From contig MGJF01000001.1 in NCBI GenBank assembly GCA_001794125.1, forward strand, positions 1 through 54,022: a DNA stretch of 54,022 nt, in the 5' to 3' direction. A program made the translations under genes and the position numbers. Source of the stretch: Candidatus Yanofskybacteria bacterium RIFCSPHIGHO2_01_FULL_43_32. Its GTDB lineage: Bacteria > Patescibacteriota > Minisyncoccia > 2-02-FULL-40-12 > GWA2-44-9. Each line of letters begins with the position of its first letter. Positions within the stretch are counted from its first letter, which is position 1. Shown piece by piece: positions 19,301 to 28,169 of the stretch. The notes under the pieces were generated by a model. That model worked only from the letters and a program-made list of their open reading frames with translations, was not told the origin of the DNA and made no database searches.

Positions 19301-19994
19301 AAAAGGAAAGGCAATTGTTAATTTTTTGAACACATCTCCAAATGAAACGATTACGGCAGTAGTCCCGATTCCAAAAGAACAGAAAGGTGGATATTTGTTT
19401 ATGGCCACTGCCAACGGAGTAATTAAGAAGGTGGATGCTGATGCGTTTTCACAAGTGAGAAGCAACGGAATGATTGCAATTAAATTAAAAGGCAATGATG
19501 AGTTGGGGTGGGTCCTGTCTACTTCGGGTAATGACCAAGTAATGCTGGTTACTTCAGGAGGAAACGCTATCCGCTTTAAAGAAAAAGATGTCAGACCGAT
19601 GGGTAGAGGTGCTTCGGGTGTTATCGGTGTCCGTATGGATAAAGACGAAAAAGTTGTCGGAGCTGATGTTGTGCCATCAGGTGTTGAAAAAGGTTTGAAG
19701 ATATTGGCGGTAATGGGAAATGGTTATGGCAAAAGAACGGACCTTAAATTCTATAAGATTCAGGGCAGGGGCGGACGAGGAATTATGACCGCAAAGGTTA
19801 CGCCGAAAACAGGCAAGTTGGTCTCGGCTCACATCACCTCGGAAGAAAATAAGGAATTGATTGCTGTTTCCCGCAAAGGAGTTGTAATAAGAACTTCAAT
19901 TGAAAGCGTTTCCGTTCTCGGCCGAGCCACTCAAGGCGTCAGAATCATGCGAGTCGAATCCGGCGACGGCCTGGCCTCGGTGGTGGTGGTCTAG
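16395..19994 (+). CDS. gyrA: DNA gyrase subunit A, interrupted by an intein
   Basis: '[46 protein letters not shown]'; C-terminal beta-pinwheel repeats. Confidence 0.96.
   Translation: [1199 protein letters not shown]
16716..17888 (+). mobile_element. GyrA intein, 391 aa, with HNH-like endonuclease domain
   Basis: Starts [14 protein letters not shown] after 'GQGNFG'; ends '[12 protein letters not shown]' before '[16 protein letters not shown]'; block B-like '[11 protein letters not shown]'; HNH-like '[18 protein letters not shown]'. Confidence 0.93.
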
Positions 19995-20037
19995 TTTTCG
20001 CTCAAACCAACCCATCTTTCCGCCTTTTCTCCCGCTT

Positions 20038-20200
20038 CCATCGCAACCTCTCTTCTATCACAACTCCGCAATGCGAACAAAATGGGGTCTCATTTCATAA
20101 ATATGCGAGAGCGCTCTGCTAATTCGCATATTTACTCATTCGACCCCTATTTTGTTTACCCCATTGCTGCGTGGAGTGCTATCAGAGAGATTGACGATGG
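20038..20200. repeat. Long imperfect hairpin
   Basis: CCATCGCAACCTCTC..AACAAAATGGGGTC pairs with GACCCCTATTTTGTT..GAGAGATTGACGATGG; apical AAATATGCGA/TTCGCATATTT. Confidence 0.65.
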
Positions 20201-20343
20201 GAGCTTAAATTATATCCCGGCCAAATCCCCGTCTGAATCACTCCTCGGAGCGATACGGTAACACAAAGAAGCTGACGGATGGAAAAATTGTCATTATAGC
20301 GAAGCGCTCATTCAGGTACCACACCAAGGAGCGAGACCCCGTT

Positions 20344-20562
20344 CCCATTTGAGGCCGTTTGGTTTCGCCAGGTAACACAAGACTAAAATTAACCGATAAT
20401 TTGCTTATTCAATAAATTTTAGCCGGAAAACCCCGCTCTTTCTTGAAGATTAGAAAGAACGGGGGCAAACGGTTGCTGAAATTTATTAAGCAAATTGAAA
20501 GTTAATTTTAGTATTTGTCTGGCGAAGATCCGGAGGACGTAACCAATAGGCCGACAAATGGG
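20344..20562. ncRNA. Long structured hairpin, candidate ncRNA
   Basis: CCCATTTG/CAAATGGG, GGCC/GGCC, TCGCCAG/CTGGCGA, AATTTGCTTA..AAATTT/AAATTTATTAAGCAAATT, apical CCCCG..CGGGG. Confidence 0.5.
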
Positions 20563-20623
20563 GATGGGGTTGAGCGACACTTTGTTTATAACTCCCTACC
20601 TCTTGTGTGCTAAAATATTAAAT

Positions 20624-21211
20624 ATGCAGGCAATGAATATGCCCGGTTCGGCTTTGCCGGACACAAAGGGAACAGGCGGTTTTATGAATCCCGACAAAAT
20701 AGCCGGCGGGTTTGGAATTAAAGAAGGAATGTCGATTGCCGACTTCGGTTCAGGAGCGGGTTATTTTACCATTTTACTGGGTCAGAAAGTCGGACTCAGC
20801 GGAAAAGTTTATGCGTTAGATATTCAGGAATCAGCTCTGGATAACGTCAGGGTCAAAGCAAAAGCGGCCGGATTGGATAACGTTGAAATGATCAGAAGCA
20901 ATCTTGAAGTTTTGGGCAGTTCCGGTTTGACGGACAACTCGCAGGACATGGTCCTTCTTGCCAATATTCTTTTTCAGTCAGACAAGAAAGGAGAAATAAT
21001 CAAAGAAGCCGTCAGGGTTTTAAAGAGCGGGGGAACTTTGGTTGTGATTGACTGGAAAAAAGCGGCCGGCCAAGGCGGATTCGGACCGCCAGATGATTTA
21101 AGAACAGATGAGACAGTAATGCGTTCTTTGGCGCTTAGAGAGGGATTGGTTTTTGAGAACGAAATTGACGCCGGACAGTTTCACTACGGCATGAAATTCA
21201 AGAAGGGATGA
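20624..21211 (+). CDS. Class I SAM-dependent methyltransferase
   Basis: 'ADFGSGAGYFTILLGQKVG..VYALDIQ'; start trimmed out of the upstream structured region. Confidence 0.85.
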   Translation: MQAMNMPGSALPDTKGTGGFMNPDKIAGGFGIKEGMSIADFGSGAGYFTILLGQKVGLSGKVYALDIQESALDNVRVKAKAAGLDNVEMIRSNLEVLGSSGLTDNSQDMVLLANILFQSDKKGEIIKEAVRVLKSGGTLVVIDWKKAAGQGGFGPPDDLRTDETVMRSLALREGLVFENEIDAGQFHYGMKFKKG

Positions 21212-22518
21212 ACACAAACAAAATTTATTATATTTTAGTCGGCTCGATAGCTATTGCCGTTTTTCTGACGGTCATCTTGATTTTAAGAGGCATCGGAGGA
21301 GGCACGACTCAATCCGCGGCTCTTCAGTTTTGGGGGGTTTTCGATGACAGGAGCGCTTTTGATAAAGTTATTAATGATTTTCAGGCGCAGAATCCGGGAA
21401 TCAAAGTTTTGTACCAGATGTTTTCCTACGAAGAATATGAGAAGAGGCTGATTGACGCTTTGGCGGCAGGAGCGGGACCTGATATTGTCATGGTTCATAA
21501 TACCTGGCTGCCCAAGCACGGCGACAAGCTGAAAGCTCTTCCCGCTACGATTCCCGGACTCAAACAGCCCTTGTTGACCGTTCAGGACTACAGGGCCAAT
21601 TTTGTTGATGTGGCTTTTAACGATTTTGTTTTTAATAATCAGATTTACGCTCTTCCGTTATATGTGGATACGCTGGCCCTGTTTTACAATAAAGATATTT
21701 TAAACAGCGCCGGCATCAGCCGTCCGCCGCAGAATTGGGAAGAATTTAATTCCGATGTGGAGACGATAACCCGGCTGGATGGCAGCGGTCAGATCGTTCA
21801 ATCCGGGGCGGCTATCGGCACGGCCAGAAATATAAACCGCTCAACGGATCTTTTATCGGCGTTTATGATCCAGACGGGAACGCAGATGACCGATGCCGAT
21901 AACAGGAGCGCCTCATTTGCCGGCCGGGTCAATAATATTCCGGTTGGAGAAACTGCCTTGAAATATTACACCGATTTCGCGAATCCTTCGGTAAGGACTT
22001 ACACCTGGAATGATATTCAACACTATTCCGTGGATGCTTTTACGGGAGGTAAAACCGCGATGATGTTTAATTATTCTCATAAGGTGGGGGAACTTAAAAA
22101 CAAATCACCGCGCCTTAACTTTGCCGTGGCATCCATGCCTCAAGTGTCAAGTATTGATATTAAGAACTACGCAAATTATTGGGGCGCCGGTGTTACTGCA
22201 AATTCTAAATTTCCGAATGAGGCCTGGAAGTTTGTCGCTTATCTTGCTTCCAAGGAAGGTGCTCAAAGTTATTTAAGCGCGACTCTCCGTCCTTCGGCCC
22301 GCAGGGATTTGATTGAACTTCAGAGAAATGATTTGGACCTCGGAGTTTTTGCGGTGCAGGCCCTCTCCGCCCGTTCCTGGTATCAGATAGATAATACCGC
22401 CATAGAAAGTATTTTTGCCGACATGATAGACGATGTTAATTTTCACAGGTCTTCGGTCAAAGATTCCATAGAAAATGCCGAATCGCGGATAAGCGTTTTA
22501 ATGTCCCGCAGACGATGA
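21208..22518 (+). CDS. Extracellular solute-binding protein, family 1-like
   Basis: N-terminal TM, 'ALQFWGVFDDRSAFDKVINDFQAQNPGIKV', 'YEKRLIDALAAGAGPDIVMVHNTWLP'. Confidence 0.85.
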   Translation: MNTNKIYYILVGSIAIAVFLTVILILRGIGGGTTQSAALQFWGVFDDRSAFDKVINDFQAQNPGIKVLYQMFSYEEYEKRLIDALAAGAGPDIVMVHNTWLPKHGDKLKALPATIPGLKQPLLTVQDYRANFVDVAFNDFVFNNQIYALPLYVDTLALFYNKDILNSAGISRPPQNWEEFNSDVETITRLDGSGQIVQSGAAIGTARNINRSTDLLSAFMIQTGTQMTDADNRSASFAGRVNNIPVGETALKYYTDFANPSVRTYTWNDIQHYSVDAFTGGKTAMMFNYSHKVGELKNKSPRLNFAVASMPQVSSIDIKNYANYWGAGVTANSKFPNEAWKFVAYLASKEGAQSYLSATLRPSARRDLIELQRNDLDLGVFAVQALSARSWYQIDNTAIESIFADMIDDVNFHRSSVKDSIENAESRISVLMSRRR

Positions 22519-23423
22519 GAAAAAAAATTCTGATCGGAATTTTATCTGTTATTTTATTTGTGACATTAAGTCAGACGGTTTTAGCCGTTTCATGGTTGCC
22601 GTTAGTTCCATGCGGGATGACTAATGATAATCCGGATACTCCCCAAGATGAAAGAAAACCTTGTAACCGATGCGACCTTTTTCGTCTCGCAAAAAATATA
22701 ATTGATTTTGTTTTAATTGTAATAATGCCTGCTACTGCATTTTTATTTTTTATTTATGCCGGATTTTTGATTTTATCCAGCGCCGGAAACCCTGGGCGGG
22801 TTTCTCAAGGCAGAACCATTTTTTTCAATACGGCCATCGGAGTTGCCATCATTTCAGCTTCATGGCTGATAACAAATACGATAATAAGGAGCGTGGCCGC
22901 CGATAATGTCGCCCCCGAATGGTGGAAATTTGAGTGCCGGGTGACAACAGCCGGGCCGTCGGCGCCGGTGCCTCCAGTGCCAGCGCCAATTTTGTGTTCA
23001 CAGCCCGCCCAATTGGCCGCAAGCAATAATGAGCCGTATCCGAGAAAAAATGCGCCGGAACTTGATAGCTTGATAAGTTGTATCCAGTCGAAGTTGCCCG
23101 GCCAGAATCTTGGCAGTCAGTACACTTTTGATAACAGTTTTGAATTATGCAATTATACAAGAGGCCAGAAGACCTGCACTTCATCTTGTTCTCACGCGGT
23201 AAATTCTTGCCATTATGGAGGCAGAACGGGCGGTCAGGGAGCGTTGGCGGTGGATTTCGGAAATGAACTTATCGGCGCTAATATTATCCAAGCGGCCGTT
23301 GCGTGCGGAACGCCGAGCGGAAAAGCCCGCTGTGAAAATGCCGCCGGAGCGAATGTTGGTTGCGCGCCGGGTTCCGGAGCAACCCATGTTCACGTAAGCG
23401 CGGCAAGCTGTGATGCAAACTAA
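22515..23423 (+). CDS. VirB2/TrbC-like pilin domain fused to a possible M15-like peptidase domain
   Basis: Two TM segments 'FVLIVIMPATAFLFFIYAGFLIL'; C-terminal 'HYGGRTGGQGALAVDFG..THVHVS'. Confidence 0.55.
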   Translation: MRKKILIGILSVILFVTLSQTVLAVSWLPLVPCGMTNDNPDTPQDERKPCNRCDLFRLAKNIIDFVLIVIMPATAFLFFIYAGFLILSSAGNPGRVSQGRTIFFNTAIGVAIISASWLITNTIIRSVAADNVAPEWWKFECRVTTAGPSAPVPPVPAPILCSQPAQLAASNNEPYPRKNAPELDSLISCIQSKLPGQNLGSQYTFDNSFELCNYTRGQKTCTSSCSHAVNSCHYGGRTGGQGALAVDFGNELIGANIIQAAVACGTPSGKARCENAAGANVGCAPGSGATHVHVSAASCDAN

Positions 23424-24084
23424 ATTCATAAAAATTTCAGCGATAATTATCACCCTTTCTTTTTTCTTGGCCGGTCTTGTTTTTGCCCAAGAAGACAGGA
23501 GTCCGTTGGACAGCAGTTATCTTTTTCACCTATATTACGATAACGGCCAGCTGGTTGCCGACAGGGAAGTCCAGTTCAAATATGATGTAGTTCCGGAAAT
23601 TTTTGTTCCCGAAACTCTAAATACCCAATTTCCGTATAAAGGCGAGGTTATAAATTTAAAGGATGAAATTGCCAAGACATTCCAGTTTGACCCCCGAAAG
23701 GGCGACCCCAAATTTTTGAAAGGAAAACTTTCTGTAAAAGCGCCGTATGTTCCGGACGGCCAAAAAGTTAATTTCTATGACGGGCAGGGAAATCAGCTCC
23801 TTTCAATTTTTGTCAGCGAGAGTTCTTTCTGCAATGATGACGGTATCTGCAATCCTGATGTCGGAGAAGATACTAAAACCTGCCCGAGTGACTGCAAACA
23901 GGCTTTGCCTGTTCCGGCAGCATCTCCCGACGTTCCGTCCGCCGGCGGGGTATCGGGGATGGTAAAAGGCGTTATTTATCTTATAATTGGAGTGGTCGTT
24001 ATCGGAGGGTTTTGGTACTGGTTAAAGAAAAGGAACCGGTCAACTTTTCCGATGCCGCCCTTGCCACCCGATACCCATGTATAA
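23410..24084 (+). CDS. Secreted/anchored hypothetical protein
   Basis: Signal peptide, 'CNDDGICNPDVGEDTKTCPSDC', C-terminal TM. Confidence 0.65.
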   Translation: MMQTKFIKISAIIITLSFFLAGLVFAQEDRSPLDSSYLFHLYYDNGQLVADREVQFKYDVVPEIFVPETLNTQFPYKGEVINLKDEIAKTFQFDPRKGDPKFLKGKLSVKAPYVPDGQKVNFYDGQGNQLLSIFVSESSFCNDDGICNPDVGEDTKTCPSDCKQALPVPAASPDVPSAGGVSGMVKGVIYLIIGVVVIGGFWYWLKKRNRSTFPMPPLPPDTHV

Positions 24085-25099
24085 AATGTATAAAAAATTA
24101 TTTTTGTCGGTATTTTTGATCACGGGGATTTTCTTGATTGGCAAAAATATTTTTGCCGCGGGCGAGATTAACATAGACAGCTTTGATCTTAATCCAAAGA
24201 CCGTAGTCAACAATACCGGCGGCACCCAGTTCCAGATGACATTCAGGGCAACCGTGGATGTTGCCAAATTTAACGCGCGGTGCGGGAGCGATGCCGATAG
24301 CTTTTACTGGTATGTATATCGGGATGTTACGGGCGTGGATCTTAAAAGAGGTTCCGGCGAGGTGGCTGTCAGTCGCACTGCAGCGTTTTTAAATTTAAAC
24401 TTTGATCAAACAATCAGTATTGATACGACGGATCCGGATTTGATTAATGGGGGCACTGCCCGGTATTACGGACAAGTGAACTGTCCGAGTATGGTCTCGA
24501 TTCAAATTGCCAGATCTGCCGGTGTTCCGATAACTTTTGGCTCTGTAACCAATAAAAGTTATGCTTGTGTGGCCAATAACAATAAATATGCCTGCAGTCC
24601 GGCTAATCTGACTAATTGTTCCGATGTGTCAGCCTGCTCCGGCAGGCCCTGTGTTCAGATAGGGACAAGTCTTTGCGGCCAAGATGCCGGAGCCGCCGCC
24701 GCGCCGAAATATGGTTGCAACTCATCTAATCAGTGTGTAGCGGATGTGAATGGCATATATAGCACTTCTAATTGTGACAATAAATGCGGCGGCTCAGGCG
24801 GCACAACTCAACGGTATTCTTTTGAAATCCCCAATCCGTTAAAGGGCGGGGCGAGCGACTTTACCAGTTTGGTCAAAATCATCGCCCAGTGGATATTTAA
24901 CTTAGCAATTCCCATTGCAGTTGCTATGATTGTCTATGCCGGAATATTATTTTTGACCGCCCAAGGAGAACCGGCAAAAGTCGCCAAGGCAAAAGAGGTT
25001 TTGAAATATGCCATAATCGGCCTTGCGATAATTCTGATAGGAAGCGGATTCATCACTTTGATACAAAGTATTCTGGAACTGGGTTCCGGCAGCCAATAA
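24077..25099 (+). CDS. Secreted protein with C-terminal pilin (TrbC/VirB2)-like TM pair
   Basis: Cys-rich middle; 'IAVAMIVYAGILFLTAQGEPAKVAKAKEVLKYAIIGLAIILIG'. Confidence 0.65.
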   Translation: MYKMYKKLFLSVFLITGIFLIGKNIFAAGEINIDSFDLNPKTVVNNTGGTQFQMTFRATVDVAKFNARCGSDADSFYWYVYRDVTGVDLKRGSGEVAVSRTAAFLNLNFDQTISIDTTDPDLINGGTARYYGQVNCPSMVSIQIARSAGVPITFGSVTNKSYACVANNNKYACSPANLTNCSDVSACSGRPCVQIGTSLCGQDAGAAAAPKYGCNSSNQCVADVNGIYSTSNCDNKCGGSGGTTQRYSFEIPNPLKGGASDFTSLVKIIAQWIFNLAIPIAVAMIVYAGILFLTAQGEPAKVAKAKEVLKYAIIGLAIILIGSGFITLIQSILELGSGSQ

Positions 25100-25101
25100 T
25101 T

Positions 25102-25464
25102 ATGACAAATAAATTAAAAAATTTGGGATTTGGCATGTTTATTAATATAGCTAAAGCCGCCGACGGCGGATACCAAGGTGTCAATTTAACTATCCAGAGC
25201 GTTTTTGGCATAATTACCGGATTGGCCTGCTGGTTTACTAGATTTGCCCTTATTCTCATGGTCGTCTATATAGTATTTTATGGAATTAAATTCATGATGG
25301 CCCAAGGGAATGAGACTAAGTTCGGCGAAGCTAAAAAATCGTTTACGTGGGGGTTGGTCGGGGTCTTGGTAATACTCGGCACTTATACTATTATTGCCAC
25401 CGTCGCCAACGGACTGGGAGCGGACTATACTTTAATTGTTCCGTTGCGCTGCGGTTCTTACTAA
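25102..25464 (+). CDS. TrbC/VirB2-like membrane protein
   Basis: 'FALILMVVYIVFYGIKFMMAQGNETKFGEAKKSFTWGLVGVLVILG'. Confidence 0.6.
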   Translation: MTNKLKNLGFGMFINIAKAADGGYQGVNLTIQSVFGIITGLACWFTRFALILMVVYIVFYGIKFMMAQGNETKFGEAKKSFTWGLVGVLVILGTYTIIATVANGLGADYTLIVPLRCGSY

Positions 25465-25852
25465 CATGAAAACTATTTCAAAAATTTTATTTATAGCACT
25501 TCTTTTATTAGCCATAGCTCATACGGGCTGGGCCAGTCAACTGGCCGACTTGCCACCGGGCCAGCCGATCACGTTACCAGAGGTTGATAGTTTAATCAGC
25601 CAAGTAGCCCAATTTCTGCTGGTGGTAAGCGTTTTAATTGCGGTAATTATGATTGTCTGGAGCGGCATTACTTACATGTATGCCGGAGCTGATGCCACTA
25701 AAGTTACCGCAGCCCAGGGAAGATTTAAAAGCGCGGTAATCGGAGCGGCGATAGTTTTGGGTGTCGGAGTGATTATTCAGACAATAGCGGGGATAGTAAC
25801 CAGAGATTTTTTCTGCCAGTTCCAGCTTTTGGGGGTCTGTATTATTAGATAG
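25436..25852 (+). CDS. TrbC/VirB2-like pilin
   Basis: 'LIAVIMIVWSGITYMYAGADATKVTAAQGRFKSAVIGAAIVLGVGVIIQTI'. Confidence 0.65.
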   Translation: MFRCAAVLTNMKTISKILFIALLLLAIAHTGWASQLADLPPGQPITLPEVDSLISQVAQFLLVVSVLIAVIMIVWSGITYMYAGADATKVTAAQGRFKSAVIGAAIVLGVGVIIQTIAGIVTRDFFCQFQLLGVCIIR

Positions 25853-25908
25853 AGATTAGGTATAATTAAATGATTAATATTCGCCGTCGCTAAAAGCCAT
25901 GGCGGACA

Positions 25909-26295
25909 ATGAATGGAGGTGGATTTATGAATAAAATACAAAAGATAGGATATATTTCCATGACTGCGCTGGTTTTGTTGGTGCCGGTTTTAGCTTTAGC
26001 GGCATTGCCGAATCCGGATGTCCCGTTGCAGGGAGGAGCAGTTACCCTTGCTGAAATACAAGACAGAATAACCCAGATAGCAAGATTCTTGATTCTTGTC
26101 GGAGTTGTCTTAGCTGTCATATTCATTATTTGGGGAGGCATCGCTTATATGTTTGCGGGCGGAGCGGAAGAGAAAACCACGGCCGCAAAAGACAGGATCA
26201 AGAACGGAATAATCGGCGCCGCGGTAGTTTTGGCAGTCGGAGTTATTTTACAGACGGTTGCCGGTTTGATCGCAAGGTCATTCTTCAACGTGTAG
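25909..26295 (+). CDS. TrbC/VirB2-like pilin
   Basis: 'LAVIFIIWGGIAYMFAGGAEEKTTAAKDRIKNGIIGAAVVLAVGVILQTVAG'. Confidence 0.65.
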   Translation: MNGGGFMNKIQKIGYISMTALVLLVPVLALAALPNPDVPLQGGAVTLAEIQDRITQIARFLILVGVVLAVIFIIWGGIAYMFAGGAEEKTTAAKDRIKNGIIGAAVVLAVGVILQTVAGLIARSFFNV

Positions 26296-26321
26296 TATTA
26301 TCAAGAATTTAGACATGTCTG

Positions 26322-26351
26322 AAAAACCAACCCGAACGGGTTGGTTTTTCG
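26322..26351 (+). terminator. Rho-independent terminator of the pilin cluster
   Basis: GAAAAACCAACCCGAACGGGTTGGTTTTTC. Confidence 0.8.
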
Positions 26352-26435
26352 TTCTCGGATAAGTTTCTAACAGTGCTTTAGCCCGTTAAGAATTTCTATT
26401 GAAAAAAGATGAAAAAATGGTAAAATAATAACTAT

Positions 26436-26522
26436 GCCGAGGTGGAGAAACTGGCAGACTCATCAGCCTTAGGAGCTGATGCTCGCAAGGGCGTGTGGGT
26501 TCAAATCCCACCCTCGGCACCA
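26436..26522 (+). tRNA. tRNA-Leu(TAG)
   Basis: Long variable arm, anticodon loop CTTAGGA, encoded CCA. Confidence 0.92.
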
Positions 26523-26531
26523 ATACAGAAT

Positions 26532-26559
26532 TCAACGGCTCACACATGTGAGCCGTTGA
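26532..26559. terminator. Palindrome copy 2 of 3, convergent terminator
   Basis: TCAACGGCTCACACATGTGAGCCGTTGA between tRNA-Leu (+) and VanW (-). Confidence 0.7.
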
Positions 26560-27738
26560 TTATTCCAACGGATTTCTGGCTTGAGCGAAAGGCGGCTGGT
26601 AGTTGGAATCAAAACGTTCGTCTTTTTTCTCGCCGTTGGCATATGTGACGGTCCTGACGAAGTAAGCTTTCATGGACCCGTTGTCCTTTTGATCATATTG
26701 ATGAGGACCGTCTATCACTGCCTGTCTTTCATCGCTGGAACCGTAGAGTTCAACGATTAATTTGGTGCCTTCTTTCCTGATTTGCAGCAGGATGTGTCCT
26801 TTCGTGTCGTTAATGAATTTTAAATCAGAAACCCCGGGATAAATAGTAGCGTCAAATCCTTGCGGACTATAATATTTTACGGGAAAGGAATGCGGCCGCC
26901 TTTCTGTAATAGAAAGCCCGGCTAAAACAGCGGCCCTGAAAACGGTTGTTGAAATCTGACAGAGACCGCCCCCGTATTCCGGTATGGTTTGTCCGCCTTT
27001 TATTACCATTTCCGGTTGATATCCCGTCTTTTCATCCACACTTCCCAGAATATTGTTGAAAGAAAACTCTTCTCCGGGCTTTATGATGGTACCATTGAAT
27101 TTAGAAGCGCCGGTCTTAATGTTGTGGATTCTTGCGTCGCTTGAGCCGTGAAAGTCGGATTCGCCTTTTGCCAGCAGGGTTTTTATGCCAAGATTATTTG
27201 CCTTTTCCAGAGTAATCTCCGGTTCTATGATATCTACGGTCAGCTGGGCCGAAGTCTTGTTTTCACGAAGAGCGTTAATTATAGCCGTAGCGGACTTGGC
27301 AATATTGAATTTTTTGCCCTGGACCGATTGGCTGAACACAGCCGCTTTATTATCGCCTCCGAATTCAAATTTAGCGTCAACCGGTTCGATGTTGGTGGCC
27401 GCAGCCAGCCGAATCAGATAATCGCTAAACTTGGAAGAGACCCGCAAATCTTGTTTGCCCGAGTAAGCTCTTGTATATGATTCTATCCAGCCTTTCAACT
27501 CATCGCTTCTTACCGTTATTTTGCCGCCGGCGGTATCCAGTTCCAGATCCTTTTGGGCGGAAGCGTTAAGAATCGACGCAAAATTTTTCAACGGAACCTT
27601 GGGACTGAACGCCGAAACGGTATATAGATAGAACCGGAATCCAAAATTAAATCCGATCAGGACAATAACGCCGATTATGGTCAGTCGGTAAATTAAAACC
27701 CTGAATTCTTTAGGGCCTATATAAACTAACTTGAACAT
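26560..27738 (-). CDS. VanW family protein
   Basis: 'FSFNNILGSVDEKTGYQPEMVIKGGQTIPEYGGGLCQISTTVFRAAV'. Confidence 0.9.
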   Translation of the reverse strand: MFKLVYIGPKEFRVLIYRLTIIGVIVLIGFNFGFRFYLYTVSAFSPKVPLKNFASILNASAQKDLELDTAGGKITVRSDELKGWIESYTRAYSGKQDLRVSSKFSDYLIRLAAATNIEPVDAKFEFGGDNKAAVFSQSVQGKKFNIAKSATAIINALRENKTSAQLTVDIIEPEITLEKANNLGIKTLLAKGESDFHGSSDARIHNIKTGASKFNGTIIKPGEEFSFNNILGSVDEKTGYQPEMVIKGGQTIPEYGGGLCQISTTVFRAAVLAGLSITERRPHSFPVKYYSPQGFDATIYPGVSDLKFINDTKGHILLQIRKEGTKLIVELYGSSDERQAVIDGPHQYDQKDNGSMKAYFVRTVTYANGEKKDERFDSNYQPPFAQARNPLE

Positions 27739-27759
27739 TGATTAAACGATTAGATAATC

Positions 27760-28161
27760 CTACGAGACTTTTATCTTTTTTGTCCTGATCCTGTCAAGTT
27801 TTGGAAGACGGATGGTGAGAATCCCATTCTTTATAGATGCTTTTGCGTTATCAGCATCAACGTCAACCGGCAGTATGATGGATCTTGAGAATGGTCCCCA
27901 GTATAATTCTTGATAATAATAATTCGAAGGCCCGATCTTCTGTTCGGGCGCGCGCGCGCCTTTTATGGTTACCATGTCGTTGGTAACGGAGATGTCCAAA
28001 TCCTTGTCGCTGACCCCGGCGATAGTGGACTGAATAACCACATCATCTTCGGTCTGAAAGACGTCAATCGTAAGCTGGCCCTCGCTTTCTTGTCTGGGCT
28101 CTTTTTTGGCCGAAGTCAGTTTAACTTCCAAATTGTCGTTGTCGTCGAAGTAGTCTTCCAT
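27760..28161 (-). CDS. Hsp20/alpha-crystallin family protein
   Basis: 'LTIDVFQTEDDVVIQSTIAGVSDKDLDISVTNDMVTIKG..GPFSRSIILPVDVD'. Confidence 0.92.
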   Translation of the reverse strand: MEDYFDDNDNLEVKLTSAKKEPRQESEGQLTIDVFQTEDDVVIQSTIAGVSDKDLDISVTNDMVTIKGARAPEQKIGPSNYYYQELYWGPFSRSIILPVDVDADNAKASIKNGILTIRLPKLDRIRTKKIKVS

Positions 28162-28169
28162 AGATGACT

